Below are positions 39,261 through 48,278 of a stretch of DNA of 64,000 nt, piece after piece (within the stretch, counting starts at the first letter, position 1; the number at the start of each line of letters is the position of its first letter). The notes below the pieces were generated by a model. That model had not been told where the DNA came from, made no database searches, and worked only from the letters and a program-made list of their open reading frames with translations. Both the position numbers and the translations under genes were made by a program. The stretch is from assembly GCF_001787335.1 (NCBI RefSeq), contig NZ_CP014677.1, forward strand, positions 62,001 through 126,000, read 5' to 3'. The DNA is from Kozakia baliensis (lineage in GTDB: Bacteria; Pseudomonadota; Alphaproteobacteria; Acetobacterales; Acetobacteraceae).

Positions 39261-39827
39261 GCCACGCAGTTCTTCGCGAGACAAAAGCCATGAGGTTCGC
39301 CTTCATCCGTGAGCATCGTGACCGCTGGTCCATCGACAGACTGTGTCGGGTTTCGCGGGTCTCCACACGCGGCTATCGGGCGTGGGTTTCCAGACCCGTT
39401 TGCCAACGTCAGCGCACCGACCTGAAGGTCCTGGCGCATATCCGGGAGCATTATGCCCTGAACAATCAAACCTATGGCCGTCCCCGGATGACCGCGGAAC
39501 TCAAAGAGGCGGGGCTCAATGTCGGTGAGCGTCGCGTCGGACGGCTGATGAAAGTCAACGGCATCCGTCCTGTGCGCACACGCCGGCATAAAGTCACGAC
39601 CGACAGCCGTCATTCCTTTGGTATTGCAGCCAATATTGCTCACACGATTTCCAGAAGAAACTGACGGAATGCAGGATGGTGCCATCCATGTCCGGCAAGG
39701 GAAACTGCTTCGACAATGCCGCCGTGGAGACCTTCTTCAAAAGTCTGAAGGCCGAAATCTCTGGCGACAGACATGGCCCACACGGCGGCAGGCAGCCGCC
39801 ATCTTCCAGTACGTCAACGGCTTCTAC

Positions 39828-41258
39828 CACTACTTTGGCAAAAGTATGATTTTTAGGATTCCCATGGGGCTGATTGCGTGATTCATGGGGAGCCAGCTTT
39901 GACGGAGGCTGGCATTGGAAGAAGACTGGCAAGCGGATCTTGAGCAATGGCTCGTCCCGTATCTGGAAGGTCTTGGTAACAAGACGCGGCGTAAAATGTG
40001 CCCGGCCTATATCGCAGGTCTGATCGGGCCAGGAGATCGCAAGAGCATCCAGCCCATGGCCGTGCGCTCGGATGCGGTCCCCTATGACCGGCTACATCAT
40101 TTCATCGGAGCCGGACTTTGGGACAAAGCTCCACTGGAAGCGACCTTGTGGAAACAGGCGGATGACCTGGTTGGTGGCGACGGATCCTGGCTGATCATCG
40201 ATGACACTGCCTTGCCGAAGAAGGGCAAAGCCTCTGTTGGCGTTGCGCCCCAATACGCAACCGCACTAGGCAAGAATGCGAACTGCCAGACAATGGTCTC
40301 TGTGACACTGGCTTCGGGTGAAGTTCCCCTGATGCTGAGCCTGCGGTTGTTCCTGCCGGAAAGCTGGACAGGCGACGTCGCGCGCATGGATAAGGCAGGC
40401 GTACCTCGTGCCTTACAGAACTACCGTACGAAGCCTGAAATCGCGCTTGAGGAAATTGATCGCGTCATCGCAGCAGGTGTCCGCTTTGGCTGTGTGCTGG
40501 CTGATGCGGGTTACGGGTTGTCAGCCCCGTTTCGGCAGGCACTGACCGCACGGGGTCTTTGCTGGGCTGTCGGTATTCCACGACACCAGAAGGTCTATCC
40601 CGACGATGCTCAACTGATCTTCCCGGTTGCGGGCCGTGGTCGCCCACGGATGCGGCACGTTCCGGATGTCACGTCCGTGGCTGCACACACCATGCTCGAA
40701 GGGGCAAAGTGGCGGCAGATCAGTTGGCGCAAGGGAACGAAAGAACGTCTGACGGCTCGGTTCGCGGCCATACGCGTGCGCATCGCGGATGGCGTACCCC
40801 AGAGGATCGGCTCTGCCGGGGCCCAGCACATGCCGGACGAAGAAGCCTGGCTTGTGGGGGAGCATCGCTCGAATGGCGAACGCAAATACTATCTTGCGAA
40901 CTTACCAGCCGACACGCCAATCAAGGTTCTGGCTGGCGCGATCAAAGCGCGCTGGATATGCGAACAGGCCCATCAGCAACTCAAGGAAGAGCTGGGCCTG
41001 GATCACTTTGAGGGACGATCCTGGAGCGGACTTCACCGCCATGCCTTGATGTCGATGATGGCCTACGCCTTTTTGCAATCCCGCAGGCTCGCTCAGGCGG
41101 GACGAAAAAAAAAGAGTCCTCGGGCCGCCACCGCAACCCAGTCTGCCAGCAGTGCGGCAGGCCATCCTTGACCACATGTCTCGTTCATCCCCGACACAAT
41201 GCCCTCATTGCGGATGGACACTCAAAAGATATCCTAACTCCATTCTGCCAAAGTAGTG
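39828..41258 (+). mobile_element. IS701 family element with 4-bp target duplication
   Basis: Terminal inverted repeats begin CACTACTTTGGCA at 39828 and, on the complement, at 41258. The flanks are CTAC at 39824-39827 and CTAC at 41259-41262, a 4-bp target duplication as expected for IS701. The length is 1431 bp. It inserted into orfB of IS3 copy 2. Confidence 0.9.
39915..41171 (+). CDS. IS701 family transposase
   Basis: The protein is 418 residues and unbroken. Family motifs are the N-terminal YIAGLIGPGDRKSIQPMA, the first catalytic Asp in WLIIDDTALPKKGKASVGV, the second in VLADAGYGLSAPFRQAL, and the C-terminal RWICEQAHQQLKEELGLDHFEGRS-type segment (shown here as WICEQAHQQLKEELGLDHFE) carrying the Glu. 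The start shown is the first with support; initiation slightly downstream is possible. With both element ends intact, this copy may still be active. A relic of a similar C-terminus lies at 44110. Confidence 0.9.
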   Translation: MEEDWQADLEQWLVPYLEGLGNKTRRKMCPAYIAGLIGPGDRKSIQPMAVRSDAVPYDRLHHFIGAGLWDKAPLEATLWKQADDLVGGDGSWLIIDDTALPKKGKASVGVAPQYATALGKNANCQTMVSVTLASGEVPLMLSLRLFLPESWTGDVARMDKAGVPRALQNYRTKPEIALEEIDRVIAAGVRFGCVLADAGYGLSAPFRQALTARGLCWAVGIPRHQKVYPDDAQLIFPVAGRGRPRMRHVPDVTSVAAHTMLEGAKWRQISWRKGTKERLTARFAAIRVRIADGVPQRIGSAGAQHMPDEEAWLVGEHRSNGERKYYLANLPADTPIKVLAGAIKARWICEQAHQQLKEELGLDHFEGRSWSGLHRHALMSMMAYAFLQSRRLAQAGRKKKSPRAATATQSASSAAGHP

Positions 41259-41263
41259 CTACA

Positions 41264-42340
41264 TGTCAGGTTGTGAGACGTCATTGGGACGGCGTATCGT
41301 GGGCTATTGCCGCTTACGCCCCCTGGTTTGACGTTGAACGCCGGAGTGATTGTTAATGCATCAGATCCATCCGCAAGCCCGCACCACACCTGTCGTCCGG
41401 GCCGAAATTGCACACTCGATGGAAGGGACCGGGGTGTTGGCGCGACGCTTCGGCGTCAGCGACGAGACGGTGCGCAAATGGCGCAGGCGTGGAGCCGAGG
41501 GATGCACGGATCGAAGCAGTAAGCCCCGGTTACTGGCCTGGAAAACGACCGAGGAAGAGCGCGCGATTGTCTGTCATCTTCGTCGCGCCACCGAATTCGG
41601 GCTCGATGACCTGACGTTCGTGCTGCGGCACTTCCTGCCTCACCTCAACAGAGATAGCGTCTGGCGTATTCTTAAGGACGCAGGGCTCAACCGACGGCCG
41701 ACGAAGGAGAAAATTTGTCCCGTGCGCGGCGACGGCACATTCCGGGACTACGACCTGGGCTATGTCCATATCGACGTGAAGCATCTGCCGAAGCTGCAAA
41801 CCAAAGATGGCGAGGCCCGTAAACGCTTCCTGTATGTCGCGATCGACCGCTGCTCACGTTTCGTGCATCTGGCCGTCTACGACGCCGAGAATGCTGCCAA
41901 TGCCGTCGATTTTCTAAAGACCGTCAAAACCGCCTTTCCTTTCCGGATCACGCATATCCTGACCGACCGAGGCTCGTGCTTCACTGCAGACGCCTTCGAG
42001 AAAGCCTGTCAGAATGTCGATCGTCGGCGAACCAGAGCGTATTCCCCTCAGACGAACGGTATGGTCGAGCGGTTCAACGGTCGCATCGCAACCGAGGTTC
42101 TGCCGATCAACGTCGCACACCACACGGATCTCGAAGTCCTGCTGCATGGGTTCAATCACGCCTATAACTTGCGCCGACAGCGGGTTCTGGGCGGCCTTTC
42201 GCCTACCGCCAAAGTCGCCGAGCGCCTCAGGCAGAGACCACGTCTGCGTAATCGAAGCTATAAAACTATGACAGAAGTCAGTATCATGAACGACGTCGAC
42301 TGTATCATGGTTTACGCCAATGACGTCTCACAACCTGACA
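41264..42340 (+). mobile_element. IS481 family element
   Basis: The ends are perfect 24-bp inverted repeats beginning TGTCAGGTTGTGAGACG at 41264 and, on the complement, at 42340. The length is 1077 bp. It lies five bases from the right end of the IS701 element, against its CTAC duplication. No clear target duplication of its own was found, so the order of the two insertions is not certain. Confidence 0.88.
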
Positions 42341-42402
42341 GCCAACCCGCGACGGTGCCATTCATATCTCGGCAACATCAGCCCTCTCGCTTTCGAGGCT
42401 AA
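41356..42402 (+). CDS. IS481 family transposase
   Basis: The protein is about 348 residues. A helix-turn-helix region (TGVLARRFGVSDETVRKWRR) and the HTH_28/32 arm (SVWRILKDAGLNRRP) are followed by an integrase core: GYVHIDVKHLPK with the first Asp, HILTDRGSCFTADAF with the second, and TNGMVERFNGRIATE with the Glu. The C-terminal FNHAYNLRRQRVLGGLSPTAKV is typical. The last residues beyond 42340 are encoded by IS3 DNA, because the frame runs out of the element without a stop; the true C-terminus may be altered. Confidence 0.88.
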   Translation: MHQIHPQARTTPVVRAEIAHSMEGTGVLARRFGVSDETVRKWRRRGAEGCTDRSSKPRLLAWKTTEEERAIVCHLRRATEFGLDDLTFVLRHFLPHLNRDSVWRILKDAGLNRRPTKEKICPVRGDGTFRDYDLGYVHIDVKHLPKLQTKDGEARKRFLYVAIDRCSRFVHLAVYDAENAANAVDFLKTVKTAFPFRITHILTDRGSCFTADAFEKACQNVDRRRTRAYSPQTNGMVERFNGRIATEVLPINVAHHTDLEVLLHGFNHAYNLRRQRVLGGLSPTAKVAERLRQRPRLRNRSYKTMTEVSIMNDVDCIMVYANDVSQPDSQPATVPFISRQHQPSRFRG

Positions 42403-42449
42403 AGCCGCCTAACAGGATTACATACCGGTACAAAACTGTCGCAAGTCCA

Positions 42450-42649
42450 TCCGAAGACCGGAAGCATTCGTGCCTTTGCATCCCGCAGCCCTCAAGTGTC
42501 AGCGCCAGGACAGCTTCAACCGACGTCGTCCCATTTATCTTGTTCAGAATCATGGTTACCCATAGATTCAGAATTCCCAGAAAAACGCAACTGTAGTGCT
42601 AAGAATGGCCTAAGAAGGATTGAATAATTTGCCCCTCAAATTCCTACTT
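42450..42649. other. intergenic region
   Basis: No gene is seen between the right end of the IS3 copy and the acyltransferase stop. The sequence has no strong hairpin. Confidence 0.4.
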
Positions 42650-43840
42650 TTATGCATCTCGCATAGTATGCGAACGCAACGTATGAGCACCTTGCCTTAA
42701 AGCGCGGCCATTGACCAAAAAAGCCAAAACGCGGCTTCGATTGACGATGGTGACATGGAAGGTCACCGTCACAATAGTCGTTGCGGCAACGATTGAAAGC
42801 CATGACAATATCGGTGTTACCGCCTCGCGCACACAGATAAATCCCAGCATCGCCACAACAGGATGATGCAGCAGATAAACCGTGTAGCTAGCCCCAGAAA
42901 CTTGCCCCACCCAATTGTTCGGCTCGTTGAAATGCTCCAAAGCCAGCCGAAACATCCATCGGCTCACCAATATAGTCGCTACTGTTGCCAAGGCTGGCAA
43001 AAGTACCTGTGCCGCATGGCTTTCGCTTGGCGCACAAACGCCACATCCTAGAACCGCTAAGAGCCCCATTATACCCGTCAGAAACCCGGGTGCCGCAAAC
43101 CAGCGCAATATCGCTGGCCGCATGTATAGAACCGACCCCAACGCAAAAAACATCATATAGTACAATGTGGATTGGATTTGAATCATGTCGTGAAACAGGT
43201 TCAACTCCCGATGATGATTTGCCGCCTGCATTGCTTGCAGCACGAGCGTACCACCGACCAGGACTGCCAGCAGCCCTACCCCCAATAGACGCGGCGCTTT
43301 TATTGCAAACCGCTCCAGGCGATCCAGTGGAGCACGAAATGCCCTGGCTCCCACGCGATAGCTTCCGGCGAAAACGCAGCAAACGAGAAATAGGTCGATC
43401 AGGAACCATAAATGCAACACCCACAATTTGTTTGGATGTGCTAAAATGGCGACCACTCCGGGCAAAGCCATCTGCCATGCCGAAATTGGGAGATTATCCC
43501 GCGCCATGACGAATAATAACAGTTGCGGCGGCGTTAGAATGGCCATTGAAACGGCTAGCGGCACCAACAACTGAACCGCACGCCTCGACATCCAACTCTG
43601 CACATCCCGGCGACCGATTGTTAACGCCGAAAAAAATCCGGATAGCAGAAAGAAAGCTCCCATCCGGAAGCTGTGCAATGCCCCCGCCAAAGCCGCAAAC
43701 CCCCACGAGGATTCCGGCGCATGAAACAGCCAAGAGGTATGCAACCCATAAATCAGCGCCGCGTGGTATGGAATTCCGAATACCATCAAGAAGAGCCGCA
43801 TGGCATCTAAACCGTGCAGTCGCGTTGTCTCACCCGTCAT
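42650..43840 (-). CDS. acyltransferase 3 family membrane protein
   Basis: The 396-residue protein has about ten transmembrane helices and the acyltransferase 3 signature: an N-terminal LHGLDAMRLFLMVFGIPYHAAL with the catalytic-type His, FFLLSGFFSALTIGRR, and LWFLIDLFLVC. Near the C-terminus is SYTVYLLHHPVVAM. It resembles the glucan-modifying MdoC/OpgC subgroup, which transfers acyl groups such as succinyl to periplasmic or surface glycans. Substrate is unknown. It stands alone between IS clusters, read toward the IS3 element. Confidence 0.85.
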   Translation of the reverse strand: MTGETTRLHGLDAMRLFLMVFGIPYHAALIYGLHTSWLFHAPESSWGFAALAGALHSFRMGAFFLLSGFFSALTIGRRDVQSWMSRRAVQLLVPLAVSMAILTPPQLLLFVMARDNLPISAWQMALPGVVAILAHPNKLWVLHLWFLIDLFLVCCVFAGSYRVGARAFRAPLDRLERFAIKAPRLLGVGLLAVLVGGTLVLQAMQAANHHRELNLFHDMIQIQSTLYYMMFFALGSVLYMRPAILRWFAAPGFLTGIMGLLAVLGCGVCAPSESHAAQVLLPALATVATILVSRWMFRLALEHFNEPNNWVGQVSGASYTVYLLHHPVVAMLGFICVREAVTPILSWLSIVAATTIVTVTFHVTIVNRSRVLAFLVNGRALRQGAHTLRSHTMRDA

Positions 43841-44109
43841 GATAGCTCCTGTCTACAGCCGCACGGAATGTGCTGCCTTCCAACCACCACCACCACGTTG
43901 AGAATTCACCAATTCACCGTGATGCAAAACGCTCACGATTTCTCGTGAGGATATTTGGTTTGAGGATACAGCCATATCGATCTTTCCAAAGGCTGCATAG
44001 TCATGAACTTCGGTGCTACTCAAGGGGTATAACGGATGAAGAAAAAGAGGCGACGACGCTTAATCAATCAGTTCGCCTCGCAAGGAAGGACATAGATAGT
44101 TAACGGCCC
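43841..44109. other. intergenic region
   Basis: This is the likely promoter region of the acyltransferase. No other gene was found; one 77-codon frame has no motifs. Confidence 0.4.
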
Positions 44110-44260
44110 TTTCCCAAATGCGGATCGAGGAAGATTTCAGAACCGCTAAAGGTGAATTCGGCCTCGATCATAACGAAGCTCGCTCCTGGCGCGGCAGGCA
44201 AAGAAGGCCGGATGGCAGTATCTTTCTTGGCCTATGCGGCATGACGCAGAAGTGGCTAAT
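44110..44260 (+). pseudogene. IS701-like transposase C-terminal remnant
   Basis: The plus strand reads RIEEDFRTAKGEFGLDHNEARSW then shifts frame. This matches the Glu-containing C-terminal segment of IS701-type transposases (IEEDFQ-AKGE-GLD-YE-RSW). Nothing else of the gene remains. Confidence 0.6.
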
Positions 44261-44393
44261 CCCGAACTGATCGCTGATTTTATTGTCGATCATAACTAAT
44301 ATACACATGTTCTCAATGTTTCTGCAGGCAGCCGAAGCAAGTGTTTTGTCTCGAAATGCCGAGTTTTAACCAATTTTACAAAGCGAGATTTTC

Positions 44394-44469
44394 TTATTGA
44401 AAGGCGACCACGCCTGCAAGATTTATTGTGATCTGGATTAACTCTGCTATCAATACAGCCAATACTGCC
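44394..44469 (-). pseudogene. severed C-terminus of the small membrane protein at 47.8 kb
   Basis: If the IS66 element and one copy of its 8-bp target are removed, the frame of the membrane protein at 47814-48107 continues here for 24 codons (AVLAVLIAELIQITINLAG and VVAFQ) to a TAA at 44394. The added residues form a hydrophobic helix, which supports this being the original end of the gene. Confidence 0.75.
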
Positions 44470-44533
44470 GATTTAACGTAAGCGTGAGCTTGTCCCCACG
44501 CTTGCATTCCATCATTCTATGGGCTGGATTGGC

Positions 44534-45202
44534 TCAGTTCATACCGCAGCACTTCTTGTATTTTTTGCCGGAGCCACAAGGGCAGGGCTCGTTTCTGCCG
44601 ACCTTTGTCGATTGTGCTGGTGCGTTCGAGAACTGGTCCATGTCGTTTGACAGGCGCTCGGCATGGAGTGTCTGCACCCAGTCGGGGATGATATCCGGCG
44701 CGGTCTGCGTCAGCAGGGCGCCGAGTTCATCGCTGCTGTCGGGCGGGGCATCGGTCATGGCGACGAGCTTGCGTAGACCGACAAGGGCCCGGAGCACCGC
44801 CTCGTCGGGATCGAGCAAAAAGCTATCCCACGCTTCAGGCCGCAGCGCCATGGCGCGCTCGAACCCCTCGATCCACAGTTCCCAGAGCACCTCGCCATGC
44901 CTTGTGTCGATATCGAACAGAGGCGCGTAACGCCCGCGATCGAGGTCCCGTAGCACGGTGTTGTAATGGCGCAGGATCAACCGGGCATCGTTCTCGTGTT
45001 CGAGAACGAGATCCCCCTCCTCGTCGGGATCGAGCGCCACGGGCAGCCATTCGGAGGGCAGGATCATCTCGGGGCAGACGACGACGCCGGCGAGGAACCC
45101 GTCCAGTTCGCTCAACAGCATGGCTGTCTCGAGCCGTGCGAGGACGCGTTCGAGTTGACGCAGATAGGGAGGGAGTTTTGTCTGTGGCGGCATGCTGCGC
45201 AT
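44534..45202 (-). CDS. UPF0149/YecA family protein with SEC-C motif, IS66 passenger
   Basis: The 222-residue protein has an N-terminal UPF0149 domain ([32 protein letters not shown]) and a C-terminal SEC-C zinc motif ([20 protein letters not shown]). It may start at the ATG at 45202 or at 45193. It lies inside the IS66 element, between tnpC and the left end, in the same direction as the transposition genes and about 35 bp after tnpC. SEC-C motifs bind zinc and often ribosome- or SecB-related partners; the role in the element is unknown. Confidence 0.82.
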   Translation of the reverse strand: MRSMPPQTKLPPYLRQLERVLARLETAMLLSELDGFLAGVVVCPEMILPSEWLPVALDPDEEGDLVLEHENDARLILRHYNTVLRDLDRGRYAPLFDIDTRHGEVLWELWIEGFERAMALRPEAWDSFLLDPDEAVLRALVGLRKLVAMTDAPPDSSDELGALLTQTAPDIIPDWVQTLHAERLSNDMDQFSNAPAQSTKVGRNEPCPCGSGKKYKKCCGMN

Positions 45203-45237
45203 AGCGCAGCACTCTCGGCTGCCAGAATCAAGCTTTT

Positions 45238-46854
45238 TCAGGCGGGTTGCTGCTTTGCTTGTGGCGACCAGTTCCAGGGAAGAAGTTCGTCGATCCGGTT
45301 GATCGGATGCCCACGCGCGAGGCGATCGATGACATCGGCCAGCCAGCGTTCCGGGTTCAGCCCGTTGAGGGCGGCCGTGGTCAGCAAGGTATAGAAGATC
45401 GCCGCCCGCTCGCCGCCCCGGTCCGATCCCAGGAACAGGAAATTCTTCCGCGTCACGGCAATGTTTCTCAGGCAGCGTTCGGAGAAATTATTGTCGATGG
45501 AGAGACGGCCGTCGAGCGTATAGGCGCACAGACGATCCCAGCGCGCCAGCGCGTAACGGAATGCGCGGCCCAGGGCGTATTTGCCGGAGACCCGTGCTTT
45601 CTGGGCCGTCGCCCAGTTATGGAAATCTTTCAGGATGGGAACCGCCCGCGCCTGCCGGACAGCCAAGCGCTGTTCCGGCGGCAGGCCCCTGATCTCGCGT
45701 TCGATGTCATAAAGCTCGCCGATCCGGGCTACGGCCTCTTCGGCCAGAGGGACCGGCTGTGTGGCGTAGACATCGAAAAAGTAGCGGCGCGCATGGGCCA
45801 TGCATGCCACCGGCCGGATTGGTGACGACTTGCCATCCTTGTTACCAAACAGTTTTTCGTATCCCACATAGGCGTCCGAGTGCAGCCAGCCGGCATAATG
45901 CTCAAGATGGGTTCGAGGCCGCTCACCTTTGCGGTCGGCGCTGTAGCAATACAACATCGCCGGCGGCTCGTTGCTTCCCCAGGTGGCGGGATCGTGGCCG
46001 TAGCACCAGATGCGGGCTTCTTTCGTCTTACCCCGCCCCGGCGCCAGCACCTTGATGGGGGTGTCGTCCGTCCACAGGACATCGCGGCTCATGACGTAGG
46101 CCTGGATGCGATCCCGCAGCGGTTCCAGCCACCACGCGCCGTGTCCGATCCAGTCGGCGAGCGTGCTGCGATCGATCTCCACGCCGTCGCGTGCGAGGAT
46201 CGCCGACTGACGATGCAGTGGCAGCCCATCCCAGTATTTGGCGACAATCACGCTCGCGATCAGGCTGGCGGAGGCGCGCCCTTTCTCGATCGGTAAATCC
46301 GGCACAGGCGCCTGAAAAATCTTTTCGCACGAGCGGCAGGCTACGCGGGGGCGGACATAGCGCAAAACCTTCAGCGGCGCCGTGATCTTCTCCAGCACTT
46401 CCGTCACGTCCTCGCCGATACGCACCAGGCGCTCGGGGTCACATCGTCCACAGTCGCACACGACCGTCGGCGCCAGTTCGATCACTTCGCGCGGCAGATG
46501 CTCGGGCAGCGGGCGGCGGATGGCTTTGCGGCGTGGCCTGGGTGCTTCACCCTTTTCGCGCTCCCGGGCAGACCGCTCGGCACTGGCCTCTGCCAGCGTC
46601 TCCTCGAGTTCGTCGAGCACCAGTTCGAGCTGGTCCATCTCCTTCTGGTGACGCTCGGATTTCTGCCCGTATTTCTGCCGCCGCATCAGGGCCAGTTGTT
46701 CGCGGGTCCGCTCGATCTGCACTTGCAAAAACACACACCGCTCTTCCGCGCGCGACAGCTTGTCTTCCGCGGACGTCAAAGCCTCGCGGGTCGCCGCCAG
46801 TTCAGCACGCAACGCGGCCAGTTCTTCAGCAGGATCTGTCGTGGGGTCGGACAT
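45238..46854 (-). CDS. tnpC: IS66 family transposase TnpC
   Basis: The 538-residue protein starts at the ATG at 46854. It has the IS66 N-terminal leucine-zipper region ([20 protein letters not shown]), the [12 protein letters not shown] motif, a zinc-finger-like segment ([19 protein letters not shown]) and the DDE core: [28 protein letters not shown] and [20 protein letters not shown]. The C-terminal IS66_C segment ([19 protein letters not shown]) is complete. No breaks were found. Confidence 0.92.
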   Translation of the reverse strand: MSDPTTDPAEELAALRAELAATREALTSAEDKLSRAEERCVFLQVQIERTREQLALMRRQKYGQKSERHQKEMDQLELVLDELEETLAEASAERSAREREKGEAPRPRRKAIRRPLPEHLPREVIELAPTVVCDCGRCDPERLVRIGEDVTEVLEKITAPLKVLRYVRPRVACRSCEKIFQAPVPDLPIEKGRASASLIASVIVAKYWDGLPLHRQSAILARDGVEIDRSTLADWIGHGAWWLEPLRDRIQAYVMSRDVLWTDDTPIKVLAPGRGKTKEARIWCYGHDPATWGSNEPPAMLYCYSADRKGERPRTHLEHYAGWLHSDAYVGYEKLFGNKDGKSSPIRPVACMAHARRYFFDVYATQPVPLAEEAVARIGELYDIEREIRGLPPEQRLAVRQARAVPILKDFHNWATAQKARVSGKYALGRAFRYALARWDRLCAYTLDGRLSIDNNFSERCLRNIAVTRKNFLFLGSDRGGERAAIFYTLLTTAALNGLNPERWLADVIDRLARGHPINRIDELLPWNWSPQAKQQPA

Positions 46855-46903
46855 GACCCGATCGTAAGGGAGGCAAGGGATCAGTACAAGAAAAACCGCA
46901 TCA

Positions 46904-47251
46904 TCACCCCACCACTTGCGGCCTTGCTGTCCAGGCCGTGGCACGCCAGTCGATGGCTTCAACGAGCATCGCCATTTGACCCGTCGTCAGGGATACCGAG
47001 CCATCTTTGGCCTGAGGCCATACAAACTTCCCGGATTCAAGGCGTTTCATCGCAAGGCACATACCCTGACGATCCCAGAACAGGACTTTTATCGTGTCGC
47101 CTTTGCGCCCACGGAAAATGTAGATCGACCCATCGTGAGGATCCCGGCCCAATGTCGTCTGCACCTGCAACGCCAGGGAGTTGATCCCGCGTCTCATGTC
47201 TGTCACCCCGCAGGCCAGCCAGATCCTGACCTCTCCCGATGGCCAGATCAT
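46904..47251 (-). CDS. tnpB: IS66 family accessory protein TnpB
   Basis: The protein is about 115 residues from the ATG at 47251, which overlaps the tnpA stop by four bases (ATGA). The Orf2 signature is complete: IWLACGVTDMRRGINSLAL, FRGRKGDTIKVLFWDRQGMC and the C-terminal LTTGQMAMLVEAIDW. TnpB is required with TnpA for IS66 transposition but its biochemical role is not established. Confidence 0.9.
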   Translation of the reverse strand: MIWPSGEVRIWLACGVTDMRRGINSLALQVQTTLGRDPHDGSIYIFRGRKGDTIKVLFWDRQGMCLAMKRLESGKFVWPQAKDGSVSLTTGQMAMLVEAIDWRATAWTARPQVVG

Positions 47252-47769
47252 GGCCGTCCCAGGCCAAGAACCAGCCGACACACCACGTCGGGATCAAACG
47301 TCGTGGCCGTCCGGATGCTGATGCCGTTCGGCAGAACAATCTCGACAGGCGCCCCGGACGACGACGCGCCCGCCTGCCGTGCCTTCATCGCCAAGCCCCC
47401 GACATGAACCGGCATGAATCCCTCGTCGGCAGGAAACATCATCAATTGCTTGCGCCAGATATAAAGCTGGGCTTGCGCGATCCCATACTGTTCCGCGACA
47501 GCCCTACGGCTTGCTCCCGGCGCAAAGGCCTCTTCGATGATACGAACCTTTTCCTGATCGCTCCAGCGACGACGACGGATGACGCGGCGCCGGATTTCAA
47601 TTTCCTCGCGCGGTCCAGCCCCGTAAGAACCGGTCATATGACTGTCACTACGACCCGTCATATGACTATCAATAATACCAGTGGTCGTTGAAATATCTGG
47701 CGCGAAACCATCGTTGCCCAAATCATCGCGTGTCATGACCGTCGCCCCCCTGCGGAACGACAGCATCAT
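47248..47769 (-). CDS. tnpA: IS66 family accessory protein TnpA
   Basis: The frame is 173 residues from 47769; a later start is possible because the first 50 residues are not conserved. A helix-turn-helix (RRRRWSDQEKVRIIEEAF, SRRAVAEQYGIAQAQLYIWR) is followed by the IS66 TnpA tail (PVEIVLPNGISIRTATTFDP). It is the first gene of the IS66 operon. Confidence 0.88.
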   Translation of the reverse strand: MMLSFRRGATVMTRDDLGNDGFAPDISTTTGIIDSHMTGRSDSHMTGSYGAGPREEIEIRRRVIRRRRWSDQEKVRIIEEAFAPGASRRAVAEQYGIAQAQLYIWRKQLMMFPADEGFMPVHVGGLAMKARQAGASSSGAPVEIVLPNGISIRTATTFDPDVVCRLVLGLGRP

Positions 47770-47813
47770 CCGCCCAGCACCAGGGCAAATGCTATGTGGG
47801 GATCAGCTCACGC

Positions 47814-48107
47814 TTACGATTTAACGACGAGAAATATTTTTCTATTGGGTGTAATTTTTCTGCCTATGAAAGCAACCAGACAGCCCCCGATGAAGATGAT
47901 TAATGATGCGGCATAAGTAACTGGGGTAATAAAAGGTCGCACCCAAGCAGGAACGTTAACCAAATAGAACGCTTGATCTTTCTGAAGAGCATAAACAGTG
48001 GCTATAACACTTGGTGCCCCTAGGGAAACCGCAATGCAAAGCCCGATTTTGGCAAACGGTTCGACGGCAGGGGATGTTGCACCAGGTTGTCGGTTCGAAG
48101 CACTCAT
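47814..48107 (-). pseudogene. small membrane protein truncated by the IS66 insertion
   Basis: A 97-residue frame has two hydrophobic helices (IGLCIAVSLGAPSVIATVYAL is near the first; FITPVTYAASLIIFIGGCL the second). Its stop codon lies in the IS66 terminal repeat. The gene originally read on through the target site for 24 more codons at 44394-44469, giving a 121-residue protein with a third helix. No family was recognised. Confidence 0.7.
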
Positions 48108-48111
48108 AGCT

Positions 48112-48278
48112 TAATTCCCATTAAAAGATGTGCCCCGATAATTCCATGACATTAGTTAAAAAATATTTGTGTTTTATTTGTATTATATTTAAATAATAAC
48201 TATAATATGTTAATGTTATTTACTCATTGCCCATTTGTTAATTGTTGTTTTATAGATTATCATAGATTTAATATGAAC
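48112..48278. other. AT-rich intergenic stretch
   Basis: This AT-rich sequence should hold the promoter of the truncated membrane gene. No other feature was seen. Confidence 0.4.

Larger units (their letters stand above)
39290..42412 (+). pseudogene. IS3 family OrfB, catalytic core deleted and split by insertions
   Basis: The first part from the ATG at 39290 is in frame through RTDLKVLAHIREHYALNNQ, where copy 1 is frameshifted, and reaches [12 protein letters not shown]. It then joins the [18 protein letters not shown] region directly, lacking the first two catalytic Asp segments just as in copy 1. At 39827 the gene is cut within YVNGFY by the IS701 element; the last codons (SPLAFEAKAA-like end, stop at 42412) follow the IS481 element. 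Confidence 0.78.
38950..42449 (+). mobile_element. IS3 family element copy 2, interrupted by two other IS
   Basis: The left end TGGACTTGCGACGG is at 38950. The right end, complement TGGACTTGCGACAG, finishes at 42449. The element has the same internal orfB deletion as copy 1. It is split after 39827: an IS701 element (39828-41258) and an IS481 element (41264-42340) lie inside, and the rest of orfB resumes at about 42342. Removing them restores the sequence of copy 1. Confidence 0.8.
44478..47817 (-). mobile_element. IS66 family element with passenger gene and 8-bp target duplication
   Basis: The ends pair at 20 of 22 positions: GTAAGCGTGAGCTTGTCCCC at 44478 and, on the complement from 47817, GTAAGCGTGAGCTGATCCCC. 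Perfect 8-bp direct repeats GATTTAAC lie at 44470-44477 and 47818-47825. The 3340-bp element carries tnpA, tnpB and tnpC plus a SEC-C protein gene. All four genes are open, so it looks recent and possibly active. Confidence 0.93.

Noticed and set aside
38831-39685. Long open frame (284 codons) on the minus strand
   Set aside because: It is antisense to the IS3 orfA/orfB sequence and its protein shows no family features.
42317-42345. Target duplication of the IS481 element
   Set aside because: The left flank CTACA and right flank GCCAA do not form a clear direct repeat, so the insertion history of this element was left open.
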